From positions 186,001 to 250,000 of the forward strand of contig CAYLVB010000001.1 in NCBI GenBank assembly GCA_964387075.1: a DNA stretch of 64,000 nt, given 5' to 3'. This DNA is from PALSA-968 sp964387075. GTDB lineage: Bacteria > Bacteroidota > Bacteroidia > B-17B0 > Aurantibacillaceae. How positions within the stretch are numbered: the first letter of the stretch is position 1; each line of letters opens with the position of its first letter. The position numbers were made by a program, and so were the translations under genes. Shown piece after piece: positions 43,155 through 51,651 of the stretch. A model generated the notes under the pieces. That model was not told the DNA's origin. It ran no database searches and saw only the letters and a program-made list of their open reading frames with translations.

Positions 43155-45049
43155 TGAAGGGAAAGAAAATTACAACCGACAATTATTTTGAAACCATTGA
43201 AGAGATTGGTTTTGAAAATCTACCGCAAGCCTTAAGAGAATCACACATGGCTATAATCGCTAAAACAAATGAAGGAGAAGACTGGAGCGGCGATTCTGAT
43301 TTTAACCGTATGGTAAATTTGTCTTTTAAGAAGCTCGAAGAGTTTATTAAGTCGAGTTCTATTTCATTATCTGGGATTTCAGATGAGCATCCTGAAACAA
43401 AACGAGCAAAGGCAGATATCAAAGGATATAAGAAGTTTACAACCGAAAGGTTAAAAATGATTTATCGCCTTGAATTAGATGCTGAGCTTGAAGATGGAGA
43501 ACAAGATTGGATTACCATTCGCAAGAACGCTATTGAGAAAATCTTAAAGGAACGTGGCGAACCAATTGATGGCACTAAAGATTCAAATAAGAAAAAGAAG
43601 AATCCTTACGCAGAAATTTCTACAGAGGTAAAATTTATTAATCGCTTTTTGGATTTCAATGATAAGATACTTTACAAAAAGACTTTTGAGATTTTTATTG
43701 ATGAATTGCAGAAAGCTATTGAGGAAAAGAAGATCACTAAAAAATCTCCTGTAGCTAAAGACATCATGGCTATTCAGCAAGCTGTTTTGAAAGCCTTTAA
43801 TACGATGGAGAATGCCAAGCACTTTGTATTAAATCCTGCAACGGTTAAACGTCTGAAATCAATCATTGAGAAATATGAGAACGCTTACGATGATATTGAT
43901 GAGTCCTATATTAAAGTGAAAAAGAAAAAAATGGATTTGAATGGAATCAACAATTCATCTACGCAAGTGAACGTAATGCCAAGCACTGATTTTACAAATC
44001 TTCAGTTTAATGCAATAGGCTTTAAAGACAAGTGGTTAAACTTTATTGGTGATCCTTCGCCCGGATTTACTGCAATGGTTTTTGGTATGCCTAAAATGGG
44101 TAAAAGTTATTTATGTGTTGACTTTGCAGGATATTTAGCAAGAAATCACGGGAAGGTACTCTATGTTGCAAAGGAGGAAAAACTGGATGCTACGCTTCAG
44201 AAGAAATTAAAGGATAAGGATGTAGCACATGAAAATCTTTTTGTGGCAGATGCTTTACCAAGCGATTTATCAGTCTATGATTTTATTTTCCTGGACTCGG
44301 TGAACAAGATTGGTTTACAACCAAAAGATTTAGATAAACTAAAAGCAGATAATAAAGGAAAATCATTCATCTATATATTTCAGGCCACAAAAGGTGGAAA
44401 GTTCAAAGGCAATAATGAATTTCAACATGATGTGGATGTAGTGATTGAAGTGCCGGAGCAAGGGAAAGCAATTCAGTTTGGAAGATTTAATCAAGGAGGG
44501 GAACTGGATATTTTTGGAGATAAAAGCATCGGAGAGGCAGAAGAATTAAATGGAGTCAGAAAAAGCGGAAAGAACTTGGACGTTCCAAATAAAGTATCGA
44601 ACGTAGACACCATGAAAAAGAAAGAAAACCAAGAGCAGGACTGGACAAATCATCCGGAACTGCATTCAATTGAAAGATCGCACCTGATCCGAATCAAAAA
44701 CCTGTATGAAGAAGGGAACATGAAAGAAGCCATGCGCCAAGCAGCCTTTTTGGACACTTATCTCCGTGAAATGATCCCACCAAAGGTTTGGGTTGAAATG
44801 GGAGGAGAATTAACGCCAACGGGAATAGAGAAACTAAAGTTATCATCGAACTTTGCCAGTCGTCCTGATGACGTTAATCCCAAGTACCTATTTACGCAAA
44901 CGGCAACTGCCCTGCTTGTTGAGGCACTAAGAGGCGATTTTGACTTAAAAGCCCTTATAAGGGCAGAATTAGCCAACAGGGGGCAAGATGACAAGGGTAA
45001 TTGGGTTGGCTTTGAACAGGCTGCCAAAATCCATAAAATCAAAAAATAA
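43154..45049 (+). CDS. RadA/DnaB-like RecA-fold ATPase with long N-terminal extension
   Basis: A 631-residue protein. Residues 1-270 are helical and unrecognised. A RecA-fold ATPase at about 285-470 has Walker A 'GMPKMGKSYL' (311-320), Walker B 'YDFIFLDS' (375-382) and 'QATKGGKFKGNNEFQHDVDV', the pattern of RadA/Sms (Q-x-T-K-x-G...H-x-V-D). The C-terminal helical region (about 505-631) is unknown. A role in element replication or recombination is more likely than DNA packaging. Confidence 0.75.
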   Translation: MKGKKITTDNYFETIEEIGFENLPQALRESHMAIIAKTNEGEDWSGDSDFNRMVNLSFKKLEEFIKSSSISLSGISDEHPETKRAKADIKGYKKFTTERLKMIYRLELDAELEDGEQDWITIRKNAIEKILKERGEPIDGTKDSNKKKKNPYAEISTEVKFINRFLDFNDKILYKKTFEIFIDELQKAIEEKKITKKSPVAKDIMAIQQAVLKAFNTMENAKHFVLNPATVKRLKSIIEKYENAYDDIDESYIKVKKKKMDLNGINNSSTQVNVMPSTDFTNLQFNAIGFKDKWLNFIGDPSPGFTAMVFGMPKMGKSYLCVDFAGYLARNHGKVLYVAKEEKLDATLQKKLKDKDVAHENLFVADALPSDLSVYDFIFLDSVNKIGLQPKDLDKLKADNKGKSFIYIFQATKGGKFKGNNEFQHDVDVVIEVPEQGKAIQFGRFNQGGELDIFGDKSIGEAEELNGVRKSGKNLDVPNKVSNVDTMKKKENQEQDWTNHPELHSIERSHLIRIKNLYEEGNMKEAMRQAAFLDTYLREMIPPKVWVEMGGELTPTGIEKLKLSSNFASRPDDVNPKYLFTQTATALLVEALRGDFDLKALIRAELANRGQDDKGNWVGFEQAAKIHKIKK

Positions 45050-45072
45050 TGGCTGATTTTAGGGGAAAAATT

Positions 45073-45096
45073 AAGGGGCGAAAATCGCCCCTTTTT
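45073..45096 (+). terminator. Rho-independent terminator after the ATPase gene
   Basis: AAGGGGCG (45073-45080), loop AAAAT, CGCCCCTT (45086-45093) running into TTTT. Last clear feature of the element. Confidence 0.8.
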
Positions 45097-45098
45097 AG

Positions 45099-45556
45099 TT
45101 GTTATGATTTTAGGAATTTCTACCTTTGTCCCAAAACCCACAAGGGTGGTTTGGGAAGAAATTTTATTAGTCGGTTAAAGGTTCTATTAGTCCGGTGAAT
45201 TCCAGTATTTTATGGAAATCCTCGACTTCATAGTACGACCTTTCCCCCACTGGTACCACCTTCGCCCGCCATAGTCCCAAAGGGACGACGGAGGGCTTCG
45301 CTTTCAGGTATTGTCCGCTGGAGTAGTTATACGGGCTTCGGCGGACAAAGCCTATTCCCTTGGTAGCAAAAATCAATAATCGCCAGTCGCCATAGTCCCA
45401 AAGAGACGGCTGCGGGCCTTAATGTACGGCCCCTGGCTACCCGATCTCGCCCTTCAGCAGTTTCTTTGCCATTACATCCCTTTTAAGAACCATCTTGCAC
45501 CAAATCACCGGAGCTCATTTACTGATCAGGTAGTCCCTTCCGGCAACCTTTACAAA
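45099..45556. other. Structured non-coding stretch at the presumed right junction
   Basis: About 460 bases with no convincing gene. It holds a near-palindrome CCCAAAACCC...GGTTTGGG (45131-45156), a 21-base word CGCCATAGTCCCAAAGGGACG at 45267-45287 repeated with one change at 45388-45408, and an inverted repeat TTGTCCGC...GCGGACAA (45311-45348). Base composition rises to that of the right flank here. A 69-codon minus-strand frame (45167-45376) spans it but has no family likeness. Likely old intergenic repeats at the element/chromosome border. Confidence 0.5.
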
Positions 45557-45904
45557 ATGGAAACACTCGAAATAATCAATAGCGATAAAATAGATTGGGC
45601 ACAATTATTTCTGGATAATGAATTTATCGTGGTTAATTACCAGGCGCAGGCAGATTGTGTGGGGTGCAAAGAAATGACTGAGCTGTTTCAAAAGTTGTCT
45701 GAAACAGATGAATTTAAAAAAGTAAAATTTTTATGGGTCGACTCGCGCAACAACCCGATAGCCGAACAATTCATAAAAAAGAGACAAGTGCCGTTCATCG
45801 CGGTGTTTAAAGAGGGCTTCCTGGTAGAATGCGACAATGTGTCGAATGAGAAAGAATTGAGAGCCATGCTTCATAGACTGTTTGATCATACATTTAAACT
45901 ATAA
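45557..45904 (+). CDS. Thioredoxin-fold protein (paralogue 1)
   Basis: A 115-residue protein starting METLEIINS. Strand-helix order of thioredoxin, with Cys-x-x-Cys as 'QADCVGCKEM', 'KVKFLWVDSRNNPIA' and the cis-Pro strand 'KRQVPFIAVFKEG'. Cytosolic, no signal. Four bases before the next paralogue. Disulfide or bacillithiol-type redox work is plausible; the partner is unknown. Confidence 0.75.
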   Translation: METLEIINSDKIDWAQLFLDNEFIVVNYQAQADCVGCKEMTELFQKLSETDEFKKVKFLWVDSRNNPIAEQFIKKRQVPFIAVFKEGFLVECDNVSNEKELRAMLHRLFDHTFKL

Positions 45905-45907
45905 TCC

Positions 45908-46237
45908 ATGGCGGTCACCGAAACAACAGATTCATTCTTATTCCTACAGGTAGCAGATAACGATCGCGTTATACTCAAGTATCATACGGATGATTGTGGT
46001 GAAGCCTGTATTAATTTTCGACCAATATTTAAAGAATTATCAGAAGACCCCCTCTATGCAAAAATAGTCTTCCTGGTTATTAATGCAGATCATAATCCCC
46101 GGGCCAAGAGGCGTATTTTAGATAAAAAACAACCGGTTATTACAATTTATTTTAATGGATCTTTGTTAGATAGCAGTCACGCATCTACAAAAGAGGGTGT
46201 TCGGGTACTTTTAGATGAATTGCTGGCGAGGACCTGA
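45908..46237 (+). CDS. Thioredoxin-fold protein (paralogue 2)
   Basis: A 109-residue protein closely similar to the next gene: 'RVILKYHTDDCGEACINF' has a three-residue gap between the cysteines (C-x-x-x-C) in place of CxxC. 'VFLVINADHNPRAKRRI' and 'KKQPVITIYFNGSLLDS' (cis-Pro) complete the fold. The widened motif questions ordinary redox activity. Confidence 0.72.
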   Translation: MAVTETTDSFLFLQVADNDRVILKYHTDDCGEACINFRPIFKELSEDPLYAKIVFLVINADHNPRAKRRILDKKQPVITIYFNGSLLDSSHASTKEGVRVLLDELLART

Positions 46238-46273
46238 ACGAAAAAGTAAAAATATAATTAAAATTAAAGTATA

Positions 46274-46609
46274 ATGGCAGTCAAAGAAACAACAGATTCC
46301 TTTTTATTTCTCCAGGTGGCTGAGCACGACCGGGTCATACTTAAATACCATACAAATGAATGTGGGCAGCCCTGCATTGATTTTATTCCTATTTACAACG
46401 GGCTGTCGGAAGATCCAAAATATAAGAAGGTTATTTTTCTTGTGATCGATGCAGATGACAACCCAGTTGCAAAAAAACATATTTTAGATAAGCAGCAACC
46501 TGTTATAACCATTTACTACAAGGGAAAATTATTAGACAGCAGGCATGCCTCCACAAAAGAAGGTGTGGAAGGGCTTTTAGAGGAATTACTAAAGTACGAG
46601 TATAGCTAA
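46274..46609 (+). CDS. Thioredoxin-fold protein (paralogue 3)
   Basis: A 111-residue duplicate of paralogue 2 ('RVILKYHTNECGQPCIDF', 'IFLVIDADDNPVAKKHIL', 'KQQPVITIYYKGKLLDS'). The C-x-x-x-C spacing and the 'HASTKEGV' motif are conserved between the two, so the change is selected and not decay. A terminator shared with the convergent cold-shock gene follows. Confidence 0.72.
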   Translation: MAVKETTDSFLFLQVAEHDRVILKYHTNECGQPCIDFIPIYNGLSEDPKYKKVIFLVIDADDNPVAKKHILDKQQPVITIYYKGKLLDSRHASTKEGVEGLLEELLKYEYS

Positions 46610-46673
46610 TTGCCCATTGAGGGTAATCTTACAGGTGGTTGCGCCAATAATGTGGGATCGGCGGGCATAAAAC

Positions 46674-46705
46674 AAAAAAGCAACCCTTTTGGGGTTGCTT
46701 TTTTT
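46674..46705. terminator. Bidirectional rho-independent terminator
   Basis: AAAAAAGCAACCC-TTTT-GGGGTTGCTTTTTTT: a perfect stem flanked by A and T runs, so it works for the thioredoxin-like genes on the plus strand and the cold-shock gene on the minus strand. Confidence 0.85.
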
Positions 46706-46723
46706 CATTGGATACTAAGTATA

Positions 46724-46912
46724 TTAAGCTATAGTTACGTTAATAGCGTTCATTCCTTTTTTTCCTTGCTCGGTCTCGTACATTACTTCGTCGTTCTCGC
46801 GGATGTCTTCTTTCAAACCCGATACGTGTACGAAGATGTCTTCTCCATTTTCTTCTTTAATAAATCCAAAGCCTTTTGCTTCGTTAAAGAATTTTACTGT
46901 TCCTTTTTTCAT
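46724..46912 (-). CDS. Cold-shock protein (CspA family)
   Basis: A 62-residue single-stranded nucleic-acid-binding protein. It has 'KGTVKFFNEAKGFGFI' with RNP1 and 'EDIFVHVSGLK' with RNP2, full length for the short Bacteroidota form. It melts RNA structure. Upstream (46913-47190) is a gene-free stretch likely to hold its long leader and the divergent outer-membrane gene promoter. Confidence 0.95.
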   Translation of the reverse strand: MKKGTVKFFNEAKGFGFIKEENGEDIFVHVSGLKEDIRENDEVMYETEQGKKGMNAINVTIA

Positions 46913-47190
46913 TGTGTTTTTTATTTTCCCGCCTTTCGACAGGTTTGTTATTAATTATGGCCCATACAACGTGTACGACCTGCGCTTAAAAAGAGTTTTG
47001 AAATTTAACCGGGTGTATTTTGGTACAAACAGATCGAGAATTCAATCTTCTAATGAAGGATACAAAGATACACATTCTTACCGGCCCAACCTAATTTATT
47101 ATTACCTCCTTTACTTTGCACTTTTATTGGTTGTTCCGTATAAAGACAATAATTGTTACTTTAGGTCACCAAAATAAAGCGCGCGATCCT

Positions 47191-48333
47191 ATGAGGCCGC
47201 ATACTCTCTTTTCTATCTTATTTTTAGTACTCGCCGGCCTTTTGGCACAGGCTCAGCAAACACCACATACCCATAAAAAACAGTTCATGGGCTTTCACGC
47301 GCTTAGTGATACCATTGACACTGAAAAGAAAGGGGCATTTATCCTACCCTTACTGTACTATACACCCGATACGCGGTGGGCTGCCGGCGGAGCGGGCGTA
47401 TATTACTTTAAACTGGGAGCAAAGAGTGAGTTCGAACACGAAACGCGGATGTCGAACGTACAGTTCCTGAGCGATTATACGCAAAACAAACAACTGGACG
47501 TATGGGGACAATGGAACATTTTTACACGCAATGAGAACTACCTTTTTAAAGGTGAGCTGCGTTACCGTAACTTTCCCGACCGTTTTTATGGTATTGGCAA
47601 TCGCTCTTTAAAGACCGCAGAAGAGAAATACGAATACAGTCTTTTCAGTTTTAAAACGCTTGCGCTTAAAAAGGTATACCCGGCCGTGTTTCTGGGTATG
47701 GACTACCATTTTGAAAAAGAGTATGGTTTCTCTTATGCCCCGCACGGAATATTACAAAGCAAAACCATTACAGGCTATAACGGCGGTATACAATCGGCGA
47801 TAGGGCTTGTGGGCATTTTTGACAGCCGTGACAACGTTATCAACACTTACAAGGGAAGTATCCTTGAGCTATCCTCTTATTTTTACGCAAAAGAACTAGG
47901 CAGCACTTTTGGTTTTACGTATCTGAACGGGCTTTATCAAAAGTTCTGGGAGGTAAAGCATCGCCATATACTTGCTGTGCAGGCACGGGCCCGCTACGGT
48001 TTCGGGCAAGTGCCCTTTTTGGATATGTCGAATGTAGGGAATGACGATATGTTAAGAGGCTATCCTAAGAACCGCTTTCGGGATAAGAATTTTCTGGGTG
48101 CGCAGGTAGAATACCGCTTCCCGCTGTTTTGGCGCCTGGGTATGGTAACTTTTGCGGGAGCCGGCGATGTATTTAACAGTCATTACGACCTTGGCATGAA
48201 CGAATTGAAGTATTCAGTTGGCGCTGGCTTGCGATTTGTGGTCAATCCCGCCGAGCGCCTGAACATACGTTTGGATTACGGCTACGGGCGCGAGGGCGGT
48301 TATTTTTACTTTGTAGTAGCGGAGGCCTTTTAA
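47191..48333 (+). CDS. BamA/TamA-like (Omp85) outer-membrane barrel protein
   Basis: A 380-residue protein with a signal peptide (hydrophobic 8-20, AQAQQ). It consists of the Omp85 C-terminal barrel only, without POTRA domains: 'LPLLYYTPDTRWAAGGAG', 'RYRNFPDRFYGIGN', 'DNVINTYKGSILEL', and 'MLRGYPKNRFRDKNFLGAQV', the conserved R-G-Y/F motif of the family. It ends in Phe. ATG 47191 is the first Met giving a proper signal peptide. Substrate or lipid-transport role unknown. Confidence 0.8.
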   Translation: MRPHTLFSILFLVLAGLLAQAQQTPHTHKKQFMGFHALSDTIDTEKKGAFILPLLYYTPDTRWAAGGAGVYYFKLGAKSEFEHETRMSNVQFLSDYTQNKQLDVWGQWNIFTRNENYLFKGELRYRNFPDRFYGIGNRSLKTAEEKYEYSLFSFKTLALKKVYPAVFLGMDYHFEKEYGFSYAPHGILQSKTITGYNGGIQSAIGLVGIFDSRDNVINTYKGSILELSSYFYAKELGSTFGFTYLNGLYQKFWEVKHRHILAVQARARYGFGQVPFLDMSNVGNDDMLRGYPKNRFRDKNFLGAQVEYRFPLFWRLGMVTFAGAGDVFNSHYDLGMNELKYSVGAGLRFVVNPAERLNIRLDYGYGREGGYFYFVVAEAF

Positions 48334-48806
48334 AAATAATTCTCAAGGAATGGTCTCATTTCCTCTTCGATCCCTTTTCTTAGTTGCATCAAACGTATGG
48401 CGTACTTCTCCAGAGCTATCTCATGATCGGTATGGGGCTCCCACTTCTTAGAGGGTTTGGGCTTTCCGTTCTCATCGATGGCTACGAACACGATCACACA
48501 ATGCGTGGTCTTTATAAATTTATGCTCAGTTATCTTCCGTGAAAACACATCACAGGCAATGTGTATACTGGTGCTCCCGGTATGTATCACCCGGGCAACT
48601 ATTTTCACAAGATCGCCAATTTGGATCGGCTTAAAAAAACGTATCCCGCCCACGTAAAGCGTCACGCAATATCCCTCGGCCCAGGAAGTGGCGCAGGCGT
48701 AACCGGTCTGGTCTATCCATTTCATTACGGCACCGCCGTGTACTTTTCCGCCATAATTCACATCACCGGGCTCGCTGATGAATTGAAAGGTCAATTGATT
48801 TTGCAT
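48330..48806 (-). CDS. Acyl-CoA thioesterase (hotdog fold)
   Basis: A 158-residue enzyme: 'GKVHGGAVMKWIDQTGYACA' is the hotdog helix with its conserved Asp. 'VGGIRFFKPIQIGDLVKI' and 'TSIHIACDVFSR' match the YciA/BFIT type that hydrolyses acyl-CoA esters. ATG 48806 (MQNQLTF) fits the family start; an in-frame ATG at 48884 would add 26 unrelated residues. Convergent with the barrel gene, overlapping by four bases. Confidence 0.88.
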   Translation of the reverse strand: MQNQLTFQFISEPGDVNYGGKVHGGAVMKWIDQTGYACATSWAEGYCVTLYVGGIRFFKPIQIGDLVKIVARVIHTGSTSIHIACDVFSRKITEHKFIKTTHCVIVFVAIDENGKPKPSKKWEPHTDHEIALEKYAIRLMQLRKGIEEEMRPFLENYF

Positions 48807-49153
48807 AAAGATCTTTTTCCTGGTTCTACGGGTGTATCCATTTAATGGGTATACAACAATACGAAATAAAGGAAAGCCACACAAGCAATCCGTTAAAAAA
48901 AGACATTCATTATTCGATCATTTAATTATTGTTGATCATGGCTTTTGATTACAAATAACGAACGACCGCATAAGGGAGAATTAGATAAGCAGCCTACGGG
49001 CGTCTACCTCAAATTCAGTTAAATGCTAGACCCCTAAAAAGACAAATTAGTTACCCTAAGGGCGACACATGCCTTGATTTGTTTAATACTAATTATGTAC
49101 TTTCATTTTTTTTGCTATTTTTGATTAGCAGTAAAAAAATTAACCCTTCTATT
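48807..49153. other. Intergenic region before the propeller gene
   Basis: About 350 bases without a gene. TATTTTTG at 49116-49123 fits the -7 consensus and lies 31 bases before the downstream ATG. Nothing else is recognised. Confidence 0.4.
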
Positions 49154-51589
49154 ATGAAGTACATTTATCATTTAATGGCCATTTTAGCAGTGGCCAATAC
49201 CTTAAAAGCCCAGCCAACATATGTATGGGCAAAGAAAACGGGCGCCGGTCTACAGGATTACGGTAACAGCATTGCGGTTGATGGTTCCGGGAATCATTAC
49301 ACAACAGGTGCCTTTTCCAATATTAACGTGGATTTTGATCCCGGTACCGGCGTGGCCCCATTGAGTTCGAAGGGAAGCGAAGATATCTTTATTGCCAAAT
49401 ACGATGCCAGTGGAAATTATCTTTGGGCCAAAAGCATCGGTGATAACCTGAGTGAAGTAGGTAACGAGATCTACCTGGATGCTGCGGGTAATATTTATTT
49501 AACCGGGTATTTTAGCGATACAGTAGATTTTGATCCGGGCGTTGGTGTTTCGAAGGTGATATCCAATGGTGCTAGTGATGTTTTCCTTGCTAAATACGAT
49601 AACAATGGGAATTATCAATGGGCTATTGGCTTGGGCGGCACACAGTCAGATGCCGGATATAGTATAGCAACCGATAATGCAGGAAACGTTTATGTGACCG
49701 GGGCGTTCGCCGGAACCAATGTTGATTTTGATCCTGGAATCGGGTCGGCCCCCCTCACATCCATAAGCAATGGCGAAGATGTTTTTTTCGCCAAGTATGA
49801 TGCCGGCGGGAATTACGTATGGGCAAAAAGCATAGGGAGTAACAACATCGATCGCGGTTACGGTTTAGCTATTGACGACCTGGGCAACGTATACCTGGCC
49901 GGAACCTTTTACTCATCCAATGTTGATTTTGATCCAGGTGCGGGTGTAGCCGGACTTACTTCAAATGGACTGGAAGACGCCTTCCTGGCCAAGTATACAA
50001 CCAACGGCACGTATGTATGGGCGCAGAACCTTGGCGGCACACAATCAGATCAGGCCTTTACTATTGGCTTAGATCCTCTGGCTAATGTATACGTGGGCGG
50101 TTTCTTTAGCAGCGCCAATACCGATTTCGATCCGGGCTCTGGTGCCTCCACGTTATCTTCTTTAGGTGGCGGTGATATTTTTTACGCGAGGTACGATTCT
50201 TCCGGCGCATATATATGGGCCCGCCAGATCGGTTCAGCTGGTACTGAACACTGCGAAGACCTGGATGTTGATAGTCTAGGACATGTTTACATCACCGGTT
50301 ATTTTAACGGAACCAATGTTGATTTTGATCCTGGTTCCGGAAGCGCTCTTTTAAGTTCTAACGCAAGCAGCGATATTTGTTTTGGACACTACGATAACAA
50401 CGGCGATTACGTATGGGCAGCTAAGATAGGTGGCACAGGAAACGATCATGGCAACGGTATTGCCGCCGGCGTATCTGGATTTGTTTCTATCAACGGCTTT
50501 TTCGCAGGTTCCAATATTGACTTCAATCCCGGAACCGGAATCAACAACCTTTCGGCATCAGGCTTCGATATCTTCTTTGGGAAATACCACAACTGCGGAT
50601 TGGCACCGGCCCAGCCCGCAATTATTTTTGGCCCGGGCTCTATTTGCGAAAACTCAGTAAACACGCACAGCGTTACTCCCGTAGGCGATGCACTGTTCTA
50701 TACCTGGACACTTCCTTCGGGATTTAGCGGATCTTCTACCGGCCCCGGCATCATTGATACGGCCGGTAATACCAGCGGCACTTTGTCTGTTACCGCCAAC
50801 AATCCATGCGGCGCCAGTCTTACTCAAACCCTTAGTGTAATTGTGAATCCTTTACCAATTATTCTTATTGCGGGCAATCCCACCACCTGCGAGGGAAACA
50901 ACTATTGCATGGTAGCAAGCGGAGCGAGTACTTACAACTGGAGCGGCCCTTGCGCTTTTAGTAGTACTAACGATACAGTTTGCATAAACAGCACTATCGC
51001 ATGCGGCTCAGGGCCCTTTTCTGTTACCGGTACCGACATTAATTCATGCGTTAACAGTGCTACCTTCAGCGTCACTGTTAACCCGCTTCCAGGTGTAAAT
51101 TATATGCAATCACCAATGTATGCGTGCATCAACTGGGCACCTTTTTCTTTATCGACTGGCACACCTTCGGGCGGCACTTATACAGGTACCGGCGTTAGCG
51201 GAAACCAATTCGACCCGGCAAACTCGGGTGCCGGACTTTTTACTATTACCTATAATTATACGGATACCAACGGATGTAGTAATTCAGACACATCTTCGGT
51301 TAACGTAGATCTTTGTATGGGGCTAACACCTTTGATCCGGGATCCTTTACTGTTATACCCCATTCCGGTTGCTGGCACATTGTTCATTCGCAACCTGATG
51401 CAGCATGAAAAGGTGGAGATAGCTTTTTATGATCTATGCGGAAAGCTTATTTCAAAAAGCAGCGTAACGGCAATGGGCAGCGAGGCCCTGGAGATAAATA
51501 CAGATCAGCTAAAGAACGGCACCTATTTTTATCACATTAAAAGTGGCGAGTCATGTCAAAGCGGGAAGATATCCGTAGTCAAGGAATAA
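49154..51589 (+). CDS. SBBP beta-propeller surface protein with T9SS sorting domain
   Basis: An 811-residue protein with a signal peptide (MKYIYHLMAILAVANTLKAQ). About eight repeats of some 55 residues follow, each with the block 'NVDFDPG', then 'FLAKYD..GNYVWAK' and 'G.AVD..GNVYVTG', as in SBBP propellers. PKD/Ig-like segments (about 500-730) hold paired Cys. The C-terminus ('LLLYPIPVAGTLFIRNL' ... 'GTYFYHIKSGE') is a T9SS type A sorting domain. The start at 49154 is the Met giving the signal peptide. A surface adhesin or matrix protein is likely. Confidence 0.82.
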   Translation: MKYIYHLMAILAVANTLKAQPTYVWAKKTGAGLQDYGNSIAVDGSGNHYTTGAFSNINVDFDPGTGVAPLSSKGSEDIFIAKYDASGNYLWAKSIGDNLSEVGNEIYLDAAGNIYLTGYFSDTVDFDPGVGVSKVISNGASDVFLAKYDNNGNYQWAIGLGGTQSDAGYSIATDNAGNVYVTGAFAGTNVDFDPGIGSAPLTSISNGEDVFFAKYDAGGNYVWAKSIGSNNIDRGYGLAIDDLGNVYLAGTFYSSNVDFDPGAGVAGLTSNGLEDAFLAKYTTNGTYVWAQNLGGTQSDQAFTIGLDPLANVYVGGFFSSANTDFDPGSGASTLSSLGGGDIFYARYDSSGAYIWARQIGSAGTEHCEDLDVDSLGHVYITGYFNGTNVDFDPGSGSALLSSNASSDICFGHYDNNGDYVWAAKIGGTGNDHGNGIAAGVSGFVSINGFFAGSNIDFNPGTGINNLSASGFDIFFGKYHNCGLAPAQPAIIFGPGSICENSVNTHSVTPVGDALFYTWTLPSGFSGSSTGPGIIDTAGNTSGTLSVTANNPCGASLTQTLSVIVNPLPIILIAGNPTTCEGNNYCMVASGASTYNWSGPCAFSSTNDTVCINSTIACGSGPFSVTGTDINSCVNSATFSVTVNPLPGVNYMQSPMYACINWAPFSLSTGTPSGGTYTGTGVSGNQFDPANSGAGLFTITYNYTDTNGCSNSDTSSVNVDLCMGLTPLIRDPLLLYPIPVAGTLFIRNLMQHEKVEIAFYDLCGKLISKSSVTAMGSEALEINTDQLKNGTYFYHIKSGESCQSGKISVVKE

Positions 51590-51605
51590 ACACTAAACCG
51601 CACTA

Positions 51606-51641
51606 AAACCCGGCAAGATACAAACAAGCGGGTTTACTTTT
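51606..51641. terminator. Terminator between convergent genes
   Basis: AAACCCG (51606-51612) and CGGGTTT (51629-51635), then ACTTTTTT. Long loop, so moderate strength. It separates the propeller gene from the convergent sensor-phosphatase. Confidence 0.55.
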
Positions 51642-51651
51642 TTAGATATTC

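Larger units (their letters stand above)
5879..45100. mobile_element. Genomic island inserted at the tmRNA 3' end
   Basis: The left edge is set by the mature tmRNA end, followed at once by a large serine recombinase gene on the opposite strand whose frame continues into ssrA. From here to about 45.1 kb the DNA is visibly AT-richer than either flank and carries accessory genes: metal efflux, a restriction/Argonaute defence operon, an ImmA/IrrE regulator, a virus-like plus-strand block, and a Dam-type methyltransferase. The right edge is placed after the last terminator (45073-45096) by gene content only. Serine recombinases leave very short shared cores, and I found no convincing matching site there. 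It may be composite. Confidence 0.65.

Noticed and set aside
43154..45049. ATPase considered as a FtsK/HerA-type packaging motor
   Set aside because: The Q-x-T-K-G...H-x-V-D pattern after Walker B fits RadA/DnaB-type proteins, not packaging ATPases.
45167..45376. Minus-strand 69-codon frame at the right junction
   Set aside because: Covers repeated words and hairpins, starts without clear context, no recognised family; treated as non-coding.
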